From contig CACRSC010000146.1 of assembly GCA_902651635.1 (NCBI GenBank), forward strand, positions 1-35,629: a DNA stretch of 35,629 bases, in the 5' to 3' direction. The notes beneath the pieces were generated by a model. That model was not told where the DNA came from and ran no database searches. It saw only the letters and a list, made by a program, of their open reading frames with translations. Source of the DNA: Mastigamoeba balamuthi. Its lineage: Eukaryota; Evosea; Mastigamoebida; Mastigamoebidae. Position numbers and translations under genes: made by a program. Positions 9,151 through 19,202 of the stretch are shown in pieces (the first letter of the stretch is position 1; each line of letters opens with the position of its first letter).

Positions 9151-9477
9151 TTCTGCCACGACCCACCATCAGCAGGGGGGGCAGGCCACTCGTCCTCCAC
9201 GTCCACGTTCTCATCTCCCTTGTTCTCCTCGTCCTCCTGGTGCTTCTCGGTCTCCCTGTCCGGCTCTGCCTCTGAATCGTCATGCTGCTCATTCTCCTTC
9301 TCCTTCTCAAGCTGCTGCTGCTGGGCCTCTGGCTCTGGAGACAGCTCTGGCTCAATAGCAGTAGCAGAAGCTGCTGCTGCTGCTGGCACGGCCTCCTGTT
9401 GAACTGGGACTGCAGGAGTGGTCGTGCAGCCGTCACCTGTGGAACAAATTCTGTCAGTTTCAATAAGCTAGTCTATG

Positions 9478-9645
9478 CGCCACCGGCACATAGCTATCTG
9501 CCACCAGCACATAGCTATCTGCTGCCAGCACATAGCATCTGCCGCCAGCACATAGCATCTGCCACCAGCACATAGCATCTGCCGCTGGCACATAGCTATG
9601 TGCCAGCAGAAATTTATAAACTGCTGGCACATACTATGTGCCAGC
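9478..9645. repeat. Minisatellite cluster 3 with long palindromes (intronic)
   Basis: About seven units of CATAGCTATCTGCCACCAG and shorter variants. At its right end two near-identical palindromes occur: 9584-9607 (perfect, 24 bp, half-site GCTGGCACATAG) and 9623-9645 (11-bp arms GCTGGCACATA, 1-nt centre). It fills the intron upstream of the exon that starts near 9438 on the minus strand. Confidence 0.75.
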
Positions 9646-9910
9646 GGAAACAAGGTAGGAACACACCTGAAGGGCGTGTAGTCGGGGCCTGCTGCATGGG
9701 GGAATGCACAGAAGATGTAGGCGGACTCACCTTCTCGCGTTCGTGCTGCTCATCCTTGCACATATATTGTTGGTATAGGGCGAATTCAACTTCAAACTCG
9801 GTGGGCTGGGAGTGCATTAGAAGGGGAACGAGTAGTGCAGAGGGGACACAGTGACATACCTCGGGCTTCCCCTTGTTGGGGGCACTTGGCTCGGACGGGC
9901 TGCTTGACAT

Positions 9911-9995
9911 CAGTTCAGGAGGAGGACCCAAGGACCCAAACACTTTTCCAAAAATGATGTCATCTGCCAGTGGCACAACGGCAGGTACAGCACAA
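9911..9995. promoter_or_regulatory. Divergent promoter region, 85 bp
   Basis: It lies between the ATG of the minus-strand gene (9910) and the ATG of the plus-strand gene (9996). No TATA-like box is clear. Its limits depend on both start choices. Confidence 0.35.
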
Positions 9996-10807
9996 ATGGA
10001 GGCCCGTGACAGTGCGTGGCCTACTCACAGCCAATACAAGTGCAGTACGCATGTGCAGCATGCTCAACTGGGCCCAGCCGACATCCCAGACAACGAGCCA
10101 GATGGCCCAGACCTGTCCCGTGTAAGGGCACTTGAGGCCCAAGTCAGAAACCTCAGAAGAGAGAACAAATGGCTCAGCTCTCGGCTCGAGGTGTACAAGG
10201 GCATTGATAGACAGAATCCAGCACAGGTGCGTGCTACGAAACACGAGCTGCAGAGTGCAATGGAATCTGCAGGGCTGGAGGAGGCCACGTTCCCTCAGTA
10301 CATTGCTGCCTCAGTGCAGACCATGCCCAGCCTGATGCTCGTTCTGTGCTCTCTCCTGGGCTACAAGAACTCAGCCCCTGACAATGACCTGGCCATGCAT
10401 GTTCTGGCCATTTATGCCATCTGCATGCGCAGCTATTCCCAGAGAAAGGACGTGCACTTCAGCATGTTGCTTTCCAGTCGACTGTGGAGCCATACAACCC
10501 CTACAGCCGTGTGGGACCTGTTTCGCCAGCTGCGCCTTGTGTATGATCGAAACAACAACAAACAAGCTAGACAAGGCCTGACACAAGCAGGCCATGCTGC
10601 TGCAGAAACACTGCGTGCAAGTTGCAGATAACCTTCAGGTGGCTGTTGGTTGCGGTTTCCAGTGTCTGGACAGACATGCCACGATGCTGCATGGCATGGT
10701 GTGGGGAGGAATAGTACCCAATGACGACTACCTCCAGACTGTGCAGTTGGACACACTCTATACTCTTGCAGTACGGTTTTTTCCCATTTTGCTTTATAAC
10801 TTGTGAT

Positions 10808-10862
10808 ATCTGCCACCAGCACATAGCTATTTGCCGCTGGCACATGCTATCTGCTGGTGAGA
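10808..10862. repeat. Minisatellite cluster 4 (in intron 10771-10920)
   Basis: Two to three units: ATCTGCCACCAGCACATAGC, a variant with ATTTGCCGCTGG, and a terminal ATGCTATCTGCTGG. It lies inside the predicted 150-nt intron, whose flanking exons keep the same reading phase. Confidence 0.65.
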
Positions 10863-12055
10863 GCATGCTGTGGCATCACACTTTGCAGCACTCCAACACT
10901 GACATTCCCGGTTGTTGCAGAAGGGTGTGAAACTCCCTGAAGTACTACCCAGGGGTGTTGTGGATCCAGAACAGCCACGTGGAGATGTGCAGAGCACTGT
11001 GGAGCTGTGTTCTTTGTACTGCCCACTGGTGCCACACTCCCAGGTCCTGCCTCTCGAGTGCAGCTCCTCCACATTTGCGTGGATGACTCTGTCTGGTAGT
11101 TCTCTCAGATGCCCACGACCTGTTAAGGAGGTGCTGGGAGAGGTCGTTCGATGGGCTTTCTTCTGGGGGATGTACTGCAACACGACGGGGTGCCCCCTGT
11201 TGGTTCCCCCTGTGAAGAGCTGCAACAGGCATCTGTCCACACTCATCAGCTGCCAGATGTGGACTGGTGGCAGCACAGAGTCTGCACAGACTGCCTTCTA
11301 TGCAGACATGGTCCTATTCGTGGAGGAGTCTCGATTGGGAGTTGCCACAGGAGGCATTGGTGCCCAGCTGCCCCTGATGCTGGTGTTTGAGGGTGACCAG
11401 CAGGTGTTCTCCAAGCTATGGCGAATGCATGAGCAGGAGAATGGTCCTCCGCACAGTACAATCATCCTGTCACTGGCTGGCTGGCATCAGATGAAGACGA
11501 TGGCTTTTTGCTATCAGGAAGATGTGGAACTGCCTCATTAGCCTGACTCTGGCTTTCCTCGGATGCAGGGGAACAAAAGACATGCTTAAGAACTTCATTC
11601 AGCTTGATGACACAATCGTGCTTCTGGTCTCTGCCCTGCTGCCATGGGTGCTGCAGACCGTCTCATCCTACGCTGGCTATGACCCCACACTTCTGTTGTC
11701 CATCAACTGTCTTGCCCAGTGTCAGGATATTCCCTCTCGTCCCCGGAGTCTTCTGTGCTTCTGTCTGCACTACGGGCTGCCCTACTGCTACATGAGGGCC
11801 ACAGTACATGCTGAGAGGTCTCTAGAGTTCATTGGACCCCTGCAGCTCTGTTCACAGCTGTTCTATGCCACTGGACACCACCAGTACAAGGTCATGACTG
11901 CCCAGTTCCTTAGTTTGTGAATTGCTGGTGGCTTGCATCCCAGTCACAGGGCTGCCATTCTGGAGACCATCACTCTTCGAACGAATTGAGCCAGTTCATA
12001 TGCTCACTGCAGTGATGACTGCTGTGAAAAGGTCCGTTTTCCTCTTATGCCGTCC

Positions 12056-12112
12056 TATCTGCCACCAGCACATAGCATCTGCTGTCAGCACATAGCTATC
12101 TGTCAGCAGCAC
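12056..12112. repeat. Minisatellite cluster 5 (in intron ~12032-12174)
   Basis: Two to three units, including CTATCTGCCACCAGCACATA and CATCTGCTGTCAGCA. It lies in the last predicted intron of the plus-strand gene. Confidence 0.6.
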
Positions 12113-12655
12113 AAGTGCCGGCAAATACACAACTTCACTTAATTGTCTTCATACTAAATTCTGCACTCTCGCAGATGGTAAGAAGCATCAAGGCACACTG
12201 CAAGGCATCCCTGCCATCAATCCAGCAGCATTTCAGGCTCATCTCGGTCACCAAGGACCATGAAAACTGGCTGGAGCACTGTGTTCATCCAGATTCACCC
12301 TTTAATACCGATGCTGATGCTCAGGGGCTGTGCTACAGGCTCAGCACTGTCAAGGGGACTGCTAAGGAAGTCATTCGCCTCAGAGAGCACATCATGCAGC
12401 TCACTCATTATGCTGAAAGAGTGTCTCCTCTGTGGAGTACTGACAAGCTGGACTCAAGGCTCTCAAACTCCACTCGTGACCAGTCCTCTGCAGATGGACC
12501 TCGAGATGTTTGAAGAGGGATTCATCAATCCAGATGCGTCCTTTGATGGTCTGAATGACGTTATGGCCAATCCAAAGGACTGCTTCACAGACTGTGCTGA
12601 GGACAGTAATGATGATGCCCTCTCCTCGGATGATTCTGACAGTGATTGTGACTAA

Positions 12656-13149
12656 TGCAACAAATCACTTGGTCTCTCTAATTGAAGTTCATTGTGTCTT
12701 CTTTATACGTATCATCATGCTCTCTGTCCATGCCAGCAGATACGTAATACTGCCGGCAGATATGCCAGCTGATAATTGTACCACCGGCACAGTTGACAGT
12801 CGAGCTTTATCACCGGCACATAGCCCAGCACATATGCCAGCACATAGTAACTTTGTCGCATATCAATTGTTCGAAAATTCCTGTGAAATCCTCTTATAAA
12901 TGTATTAAACAGCTTATGTTATGAAGGGCATGTACTATTGCTCATTTGTAATGATTTTGACCCTTTTGATGGGAATTCTCACCCATCAATATTCACCCCA
13001 GCGGAAGCGAAAATCAGGTGGGGCCTTTTTGCTTTCTGGGCTCTCAGGCTCATGCCGTGATGGCAGAACAGCATAGCCAAGATGCCCGTCATATGTGAAA
13101 CCTTCACTCGAACCACTGGGCCATCTCAGTAGAGCCTCTCAGTGACCAC
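12656..13149. other. 3' flank of the DUF6589-like gene, with minisatellite cluster 6
   Basis: At 12730-12848 diverged minisatellite units recur (ATGCCAGCAGATA, CCACCGGCACA, GCCAGCACATAG). From 12.85 to 13.15 kb I see nothing coding; an AT-rich stretch at 12.87-12.97 kb could hold the polyadenylation region. Confidence 0.5.
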
Positions 13150-14676
13150 AGCCATGCTCCGAAAGTGCACTGGTTGGAGCAGCAGTCACTGCCATGGACT
13201 TCGTTCCCATTCTGCCGAATCTCACTGTGGGAGACATTGCTGACCTGCATATGCTACTATGTAATCCTTTCTCTTGGCCGCAGCTGCTGTGCAATGGCAG
13301 TGACCTCTGCTTACGGAAGCTGGGGGCAGCAGCGAGCTGCTTCGAGATATCGTCACCACAGCCATGAATTCCCGGGTCTGTGCTTCGGCTCCATGATGTC
13401 ATGGCATTCATCGAGGTCAAGCTAAACTGCACAGGCATCTTCTGCCATGGAATGCACGTCATCATGATGTTCGGCATCGATAGTTCTGTGAAGCTCTCGG
13501 GGTCCTGGATGATCGAAGGCATCACTAATTGTATTGCATTGGCACGGATTCTTCCAGTCGTTCTCGTTTCTTGACTTAGAAGTAGGTGATTTGCCTGATC
13601 ACAGCCAGACAACATACCTGACATTGGGCATTGCTATTGCCAATGAGACACAGGCATTGTTGTATGCACTTTCACATGCTATGGGGTTTCCTCAGCTCAT
13701 AACGCAGTTTCGTGGATGCCTGCAGCTGCGAGTTGGGGCAATGGCTCTCCTGGTGCTTCCTGTCCTCTTTCCCGACTGGCACTGCTTAACCGAAGCATTC
13801 GGTGGCATGGCCAGTGCCAAGAGCACCTTGGAGATTGTTTGGATCTGCCCGTGCTGTATGTACTACGGCACAGACAAAGACGTCTGGTACTGGGCCATTA
13901 AGCCAAGTTCCTCGAGCCGCAGCGTGGGGGACACCTGGCCTGGCAGCGGACCTGTGCATGCTGGAGTGTGTCTTCAGTGCTGTGTTCATCATGTACGATG
14001 CTACACACGGCCTCGCCCACATCCTGGCGAACGTTCTGACTGGAATCCTCCACTGGCTTACAATCACGGGAATTGATCCAGCCCGGGAGACGGCATTCGT
14101 GTTCATCATTGCTGGCACGAACTCCCTCGTCTCGTACAGCAAGCAGAAGCACACACTGAAGCTCGACATGAACGGTGTTAAGCAGTGAATTGCATACCAC
14201 CATCGTGACTCGGTGACTGCGTTCTTTTGCACCAACCTGCACAGCGGCGTGTGCAGTTGCTTGACTGGAACAGGAGATGCAGTATCCCCGAACTCGTTGC
14301 CAATACCATTGATGCAGCCCTACTGGCCATTAAGCACTGGCACGTCCTCACCTACAGCACGGACAACAGGCCTGTGTCCAAGCTTGTCGCAGAGTGGGAG
14401 GAGTGTAGGTGGCCAGTGATCAACCTCATGCACGCGATGCGGATGCAAGAGTACGCATCCATGCATTACATAATCCAGCACCAGTTCGCCAATTTCGAGA
14501 AGTTCGGGCTGCTCAGCGCCTTGATCAACGAAGGAGTCGAGGGCATGAACAGGATCTTGAAGAGGCTGGTGGCACAAGCAATCCCAGAGTGCTCTGGTGC
14601 TGGGGATAGCTGCACCGCAATGATAGCCATTGTGAGGCTTTTGGCTGCGCAGCAAGAAGTAAATCACTTATTGTAG
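13150..14676 (+). pseudogene. Decayed, unrecognised protein gene, probably transposon-derived
   Basis: Coding-like sequence shifts between the three plus frames. Segments include AMDFVPILPNLTVGDIADLH near 13.2 kb, an in-frame TGA at about 13351-13353, FCHGMHVIMMFGIDSSVKLS near 13.45 kb, HSQTTYLTLGIAIANETQAL near 13.6 kb, LTITGIDPARETAFVFIIAG near 14.1 kb and FGLLSALINEGVEGMNRILK near 14.5 kb, with stop at 14676. The order and even spacing argue for one gene of roughly 500 residues with at least three indels and one nonsense change. The last segment resembles the C-terminal Glu-containing helix of some DDE transposases, but I cannot name a family. It lies on the same strand as, and just after, the DUF6589-like gene. 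Confidence 0.4.
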
Positions 14677-15636
14677 GTCCGATTTCTTCCAGTTTTCGGG
14701 TCCGCTGCTTTGACTGTTTCGTACCCTTCGGGGCAGTACGTCCTGCTCTGGTGTTCCACATTGGGGAGCTCTCCTGTGCAGCTACTTTCAGGGTACATGT
14801 TTGTCATTATAGTCCTGTGCTCAGGGGATTGTGAAACGAGTCCACTTAAGTATTTCTATAATAAAAATTCTGTTTCTTTCAGCGTAGGAACAGGGACCGA
14901 CGGACCCCACTAAGTGGTCCTAGGACGAATGAAACTGAAAATCTGAGGCTGTGATAAGTGGGGGCAGAAAAATAAAGTGAAATTGAAAATGTCATTTATG
15001 TGGATTCGGGCCCGATGTTCTCAAACGCGGAAATCCGCGTTAAGTGGACATAACACTCTGGCGGGGTTTGAACTGTTTTCTGCCCGGCAACTGTTAAGGA
15101 CAGATGAATTGTACGGGGGCGAATTTGTGTAGGCGCTGTTTTAGGTCCCTTAGCAGTCCCACTGGCCTCTAGCCACTGGTAAGAGAGAGAGAGAGAGACA
15201 TCGGATCAAGTGGGACTGTGATATGAAAAAACACACTCTCTGCTGGACAACACCCACAAACACACAACAGCATCTACAACCTAAAAACGTGGTGCTTTCC
15301 CCGAGAGAACGCTGAGGTGAAATTGGTATGATGGTCTTACTCTGGCATAATAGCCTCTTAGTGTAAAGAAATGACCCAGACTGTTGTTTTTCAGTTCAGT
15401 ATGAGAAAAGAGAACAAAGGTCAATCAAATGATAATATTTGATTTCAATCATCTCACTGGTGGTGGAAGGTGTGAACAAGCTGAATAGATACCATTCTCG
15501 AAAAGATAATGATAGAATTCCATCTTTGTATCACTTTTAGAGAAAGTAGGCACAATTCTGCCATACTCCTGAAGCATTGAATACCTTTGTGGTTCCCCAC
15601 CACGTCATCTTGCTCTTCCACTATTCTGTGACGTTT
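14677..15636. other. No gene seen; short GA microsatellite
   Basis: The only clear feature is an (AG)n run at about 15182-15199. Otherwise AT-rich sequence with short frames. No TIR or tandem array found. Confidence 0.5.
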
Positions 15637-16465
15637 CTATCGTCTTTGACAATTGGACGGTAATGATATGCCCGCATTATTTTCTTCATAATGTATTGAC
15701 GGTCTTAAACATTTTAAAGATCCCACCGAAGGTCCTGAGTGCTTCCTAGCAGACATATCACTACAACAGCATAGATCTGGAAATGGCAGTGATCGGACTG
15801 CATGACTTGAGGTCGTGGGCAACGGGGCGCCTTGGTTAGAATTCCATATTGGCATAGCGCAGCACTTATCCAAGTCCTCTGCATTCATGTACGATACTGG
15901 TGGATTTGACCACGCCATACGAAGCCAGTCCATTTTCCCTGCCCATATTTGATCTCCAAAGTCGTACTGAACATCCTCCTCGAAGGTTATTTGCATGCCA
16001 ATGGGGCCAGCGCTGTAACCCAGCCACTCTGCCTCATTGGGATTAACAAAGATGAGCCTGCCAACACGAACAGCGAGACTTCCTTCATCGACAACACGGA
16101 TAAGATTCTCGAAGTAGCGATCTCCCCAGATGACGTCATCGTCACATATTATCCAACGGGCATCAGGCCACGCACGAACAAGAAAAGGTGCCAGGAATCG
16201 ACCATAGTAGCCTGTCTCGATGCTCGAATGCACATACGAGATGCTAACATTGTAACGAAGAAATTCAGATGAGATTCTCCACTTGTTTAGCGTGTAATTC
16301 AATACACTCTCGCTGATGTGCACTCCGTTCTGAAAAACAACAACGCTGACATTTCCAGGCCATCTCAGCACCGATTGACGTGAGATAAGCTCCAGCTGCC
16401 AGTCAACATTGAACCGCTTCCACACGGTGAGAACAACAACCAATGCGCTTGCTTCCGGCTCAGAG
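15637..16465 (-). CDS. GT-A-fold glycosyltransferase, C-terminal end probably damaged
   Basis: The frame carries a strand-loop start typical of GT-A enzymes (ALVVVLTVWKRFN, then QLELISRQSVLRWPG), a middle part with ETGYYGRFLAPFLVRAWPDA, and the metal-binding Asp cluster in ARWIICDDDVIWGDRYFENL. Later come GYSAGPIGMQITFEED and a NAEDLDKC motif that could hold the catalytic acid. It presumably moves a sugar from a nucleotide donor to a glycan; donor and acceptor are unknown. The sequence after NAEDLDKCCAM looks unlike a folded domain, so the true C-terminus may be frame-shifted. The start is uncertain: no ATG fits, and the frame overlaps the end of the epimerase frame upstream. The two may have been a cluster or a fused gene. 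Such pairs occur in bacteria and in large algal viruses. Confidence 0.6.
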
Positions 16466-17430
16466 ATATGAGAATCAGGCTTCCCATGAACTCAGATTGG
16501 CTCTTTTCCAGTCTCTGATTACACTGAGTAATCAGTAGCTTCCCCCTTAGGGGATTACCCCATAGATTGTCAGAGGACTTCTCGCCTAATACAGTGGCAA
16601 GTGTGTCAACTATCCGCACAGCAGCAGGACCATCACCGTAGACACTTGCTGGTTTTGCCATGGCAAAATAGTACTCTTCTTTGGTGAGAACAGATGAGAC
16701 GGACGAGAATATCCCCTTACTCGTTGTTCCCACTATCTTGGCAGATCCGGCAGCGACACCCTCTGGGCACTCCGTGTTTTCCTGAAGAATAAACACCCGG
16801 TGATTACGACTCGAAACACTGTCTCTGTGAGCGCCCGCTGGACTGCCGAGCAAACGTTCGGGTTCATATGCATTGGAAACACAACGACCAGATCGTCAAA
16901 CTCTCTTAGAAGCTCCTCAATTCCTCGGACGATATTGAAAAGTGGCTCACCAAAGTTCTTCCGACGGTGAGCTGTCAGAAGAGCAACCCTGCACTCGTTT
17001 TTGCCGATTGCCTGACCACAGCGCGAATGCACTTGATGCAGCAGTTTCTGCATACCTTGAGACATCTGAGTTGTCTCAAGAATCATGCGCAGCGAGTCGA
17101 CAATGGTATTACCTGTTACAGCAATTGTACTACTATCCTTGCATTCCGCAAGTAGGTTTCCAGCAGCCCATGATGTCGCGGCGAAATGAAATGATCCCGC
17201 AAGACTGATTGCCTCTCTGTTGAACTCCTCAGGAAAAGGATAGTGCATGCTGCGCGTGCGTAGTCCTGCCTCGACATGAGCAACGGGAACCCTGTCTAAG
17301 AATGACGCGAGTGACGTTGTGAAGCTCGTTGTTGTGTCACCTTGCACGATAACAACTGAGGGGTGCAGATTCCTTATAATGACGCTCACGGAATCGATAA
17401 TGGAAATCGTCACCTGCTCTAGGGACTGGC
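16365..17430 (-). pseudogene. UDP-N-acetylglucosamine 2-epimerase (WecB family), truncated with internal deletion
   Basis: The family is clear from SVVIVQGDTTTSFTTSLASF, VPVAHVEAGLRTRSMHYPFP, EEFNREAISL, LLTAHRRKNFGEPL and FPMHMNPNVCSAV. The enzyme converts UDP-GlcNAc to UDP-ManNAc for surface glycans. The first ~85 residues are missing: an in-frame stop lies just upstream of SLEQVTISI near 17.43 kb. Near 16.80 kb the frame shifts and about 45-50 residues of the family (the region with the DSGGIQEE-type motif) are absent; the protein resumes with ENTECPEGVAAGSAKIVG and VYGDGPAAVRIVDTLA. Recognisable homology ends near 16.57 kb. Missing the N-terminus and active-site loop, it cannot be active. 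It lies next to a glycosyltransferase on the same strand, suggesting a transferred glycan cluster of bacterial or viral origin. Confidence 0.85.
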
Positions 17431-17529
17431 ATTACACACATCATGTGCAACACTTGTGCAACAGTTGCAGGGGATTAAGGGAAGACTCAAGGGGGAGGGA
17501 GGTAGAAAACAGGCACCTTTGAGGGTGCT

Positions 17530-17844
17530 TGCCTCTGATATGTCCCGGAGGCCATTGATATCTCACAGCATAGCAAGAAGCAGAACAAGTTCTATAATGG
17601 CAAGTACAAGGGGCACGTGGTCAAGATCCAGGTGGTGGTCAACAATCAGGGCATCCCCATGGACGTTCATGGGTTGTACAAGGGGGTTCGCCATGATATG
17701 AAGATCTGGCAGGGCTCAGCTCCACACAGGGAACTGCAAGGGACACAACTGCTGGCTGACAATACCTATGTCAGTGTCCCAAGTAGTGAGCTCCTGACCC
17801 CCTTGAAGCATGCCTCTCTGTTTGACTCTGTAAATGGAAGGTGA
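17530..17844 (+). pseudogene. PIF/Harbinger-type transposase fragment (DDE_Tnp_4-like)
   Basis: The frame reads KKQNKFYNGKYKGHVVKIQV, VNNQGIPMDVHGLYKGVRHD and LLADNTYVSVPSSELLTP, matching the order H-x-K-QV, G-x-RHD and the second catalytic Asp (LAD) of DDE_Tnp_4 transposases. The first Asp may be in EAIDISQH; the third, Glu-bearing part is absent because a stop follows at 17842-17844. About 100 of an expected ~350 residues remain. It directly abuts a Tc1-type fragment at 17875. Confidence 0.65.
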
Positions 17845-17874
17845 AGAACAACTGCACTCTAACACCAGGTTCGA

Positions 17875-18084
17875 ATGCCAGTGGAACGTGTGACCATGCG
17901 CAATCCGCGGACTATCAATCAGTTGGAGAGGGCAAATCATGAAGAGTGGAAGAAGCTACCAGTGGAGTATGCCCAGTGGTTGATGGAGTCTGTTTCTCAT
18001 TGGCTGCAACAAGTGGAAATGTACAATGGTGACTTTATCATGTACTTGGGATCAGCACTCACACAAGCCTTTCCGGAATCGTAA
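17875..18084 (+). pseudogene. Tc1/mariner transposase, C-terminal fragment
   Basis: RNPRTINQLERANHEEWKKL followed by PVEYAQWLMESVSHWLQ matches the end of Tc1-type transposases (the EEW...IP.EY...L..SMP.R region after the third catalytic residue). No catalytic part is left. The flank at 18121-18166 (ACCATGCACTTTGTTTTGAAG) recurs at 19032-19052 with one change, so that stretch may belong to the element's end. Confidence 0.6.
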
Positions 18085-18289
18085 CTAAAGTTGGAATTGC
18101 AAACCTAAATTGAAATATCTGACCATGCACTTTGTTTTGAAGGTCAAGCTTTTATGCTTGGGGTCATTGTCCGTCTGAAGAGAGAAATCCCTATAACTCT
18201 TTCCAAAAAAGCTTTTTCACTAAGAGTAGCATGTACTTGTTTTATATATGGCACATTTAAAATTCCAGTATTATTTTCTGTGAAAATTT

Positions 18290-18640
18290 ATAAATGACTG
18301 AAGTCTTAAGAGGAAAAGCAACCCCACACATTGAGCTTGCCGGCATACTTGACTGTCCTTTACACAAACCAGGCACCTTTGCATTGCCATATCTTGCTAG
18401 TCCATCCACCAATGCGGAATGTTGCCTTGTCTGTCCAAAGAACGTTATTCCATTTCCGGTTCTGATTTTCCTTGGCGAACTCCAGCCGTTTTTCACAGTG
18501 CTTCACTGTGAGAAGTGATTTCAACAAAGGCTTCCCATAATATAGCCCTCCTTCTTTGGCCCTGTGCTGAACAGTTGTTGGTGATACAGCAATACCCTGG
18601 GCCTTCAGTAAGATAGACAATTGACATGATCCACACAAAG
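18290..18640 (-). pseudogene. Tc1/mariner transposase, internal fragment
   Basis: The minus strand codes for the second HTH part (GIAVSPTTVQHRAKEGGLYY), the linker KHCEKRLEFAKENQNRKWNN and the first catalytic strand NVLWTDKATFRIGG. The family normally has DE here, so the residue after Asp is changed to Lys. In another frame near 18.3 kb follows YAGKLNVWGCFSS, the usual VWGCFS strand, then TAA. It has at least one indel and one stop. It faces the plus-strand Tc1-type fragment at 17875-18084, so either two copies inserted in opposite sense or one was inverted. Confidence 0.65.
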
Positions 18641-18691
18641 GAGATTTTTGTATTACTTCGGTCCGACTGTTTAATATATAAAAATCTCCTT
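18638..18691. repeat. 12-bp perfect inverted repeat, 30-bp spacer
   Basis: AAGGAGATTTTT at 18638-18649 and its exact complement at 18680-18691. It abuts the Tc1-type fragment, so it could be a solo or compound transposon end. Confidence 0.55.
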
Positions 18692-19077
18692 AAGGAGAAT
18701 CTTCTTGTCCTCTGAGAAGTTCATGTGGGTCCTGTGGTTTGTTCAAGCACATGAGAAGGAACCATACATATCTGTCACTGCAGCTGCACGGTATGCAGGG
18801 GTCTTCATCAACATCATGAGGCATTGACGGGATACCTGCCCATGTGACTGACCAGCCCCCCCATGGAAGGAAGAGGAAAACCACACAGAGTCAGTGCCAT
18901 TTTTAGTTCTGCGGAAATACCTTCATAAAATATCTCTATGCGAATCGGGAAATTACCAGGGATCAGCATTTCTGGTTTCTTATCTCATTGTTTGTGAAGT
19001 TCAACTTTGTATGGTCTGAATCAATGGGCACACCATGCACTTCGTTTTGAAGCATAGTATAATGCTGAATTTAGGTC
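18692..19077. other. No gene seen
   Basis: One short open frame on the minus strand (18.69-18.88 kb) has no signature. The stretch at 19028-19076 resembles 18118-18166, the flank of the Tc1-type fragment. Confidence 0.45.
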
Positions 19078-19202
19078 GCATGTAGCGCTAAAATTGCTAT
19101 TAGCGATGTAGCGCTATTTTGCGCTAAATATAGTGCTAAATTAGCAATTGAATCGCTAAAGTAGCACTGAAAAAACATCGCTAAAGATTTGGTGCTACAT
19201 GC
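19078..19202. mobile_element. MITE-like 125-bp inverted-repeat element
   Basis: The ends GCATGTAGCGCTAAA (19078-19092) and TTTGGTGCTACATGC (19188-19202) are inverted repeats with 13 of 15 matches. Inside, TAGCGCTA/TAGTGCTA/ATCGCTAAA blocks repeat in both senses, so the whole unit can fold back. No coding capacity. No target-site duplication is visible at these exact ends. Confidence 0.5.

Larger units (their letters stand above)
6282..9910 (-). pseudogene. Intron-containing acidic/coiled-coil protein, decayed; partner of the divergent 9996-12655 gene
   Basis: The likely start is the ATG at 9908-9910 (MSSSPSEPSAPNKGKPE). Predicted GT-AG introns include ones of 54 nt and 39 nt near the 5' end, 45 nt at about 8781-8825, ~49 nt near 7.57-7.62 kb and 39 nt at 6585-6623. 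Larger introns at about 9.45-9.66, 8.13-8.39 and 7.2-7.33 kb carry the minisatellite. Exons code for Glu/Asp-rich tracts, an ordered exon at 8400-8645 (ENQWTLIVLLNLIIP, FYLDCILCQNERI), a helical exon near 8.0-8.12 kb (REYKDAVVQAFINDISNLTK) and a basic C-terminus ending KKRKTK at a TAG (6282-6284). In-frame stops (TAG 8643-8645, TGA 6432-6434) suggest decay. No family recognised. The head-to-head layout suggests both genes belong to one mobile element, but an ordinary host gene is possible. Confidence 0.45.
9996..12655 (+). pseudogene. DUF6589-like protein (possible transposase), intron-containing and frameshifted
   Basis: ATG at 9996 begins a charged N-terminus with a short coiled coil (RALEAQVRNLRRENKWLSSR). 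Next comes a helical region, then the part that resembles DUF6589: LMLVFEGDQQVFSKL, followed by LSLAGWHQMKTMAF (the GD-Q ... G-WH pattern), then FYATGHHQYKVMTAQF near 11.9 kb. The C-terminus is acidic and ends DDSDSDCD at 12655. Predicted introns are 10771-10920 (150 nt) and about 12032-12174, both filled with the minisatellite. Lesions: frame change near 10550, TGA at 10579-10581, frame changes near 11510 and 12490. DUF6589 proteins are repeat-rich, transposon-like genes of eukaryotes with no proven activity. The family call rests on a few motifs and is tentative; an unknown DDE family is the main alternative. Confidence 0.5.

Noticed and set aside
8790-9463. Long frames of Pro/Gly/Ser/Arg-rich sequence on both strands
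   Set aside because: They arise from the 39-bp tandem repeat and low-complexity acidic codons; only the Glu/Asp-rich reading fits the exon pattern.
7240-9645. Regularly spaced repeats as a CRISPR array
   Set aside because: Units are nearly contiguous and variable with no unique spacers of constant length; the setting is eukaryotic with introns and no cas genes.
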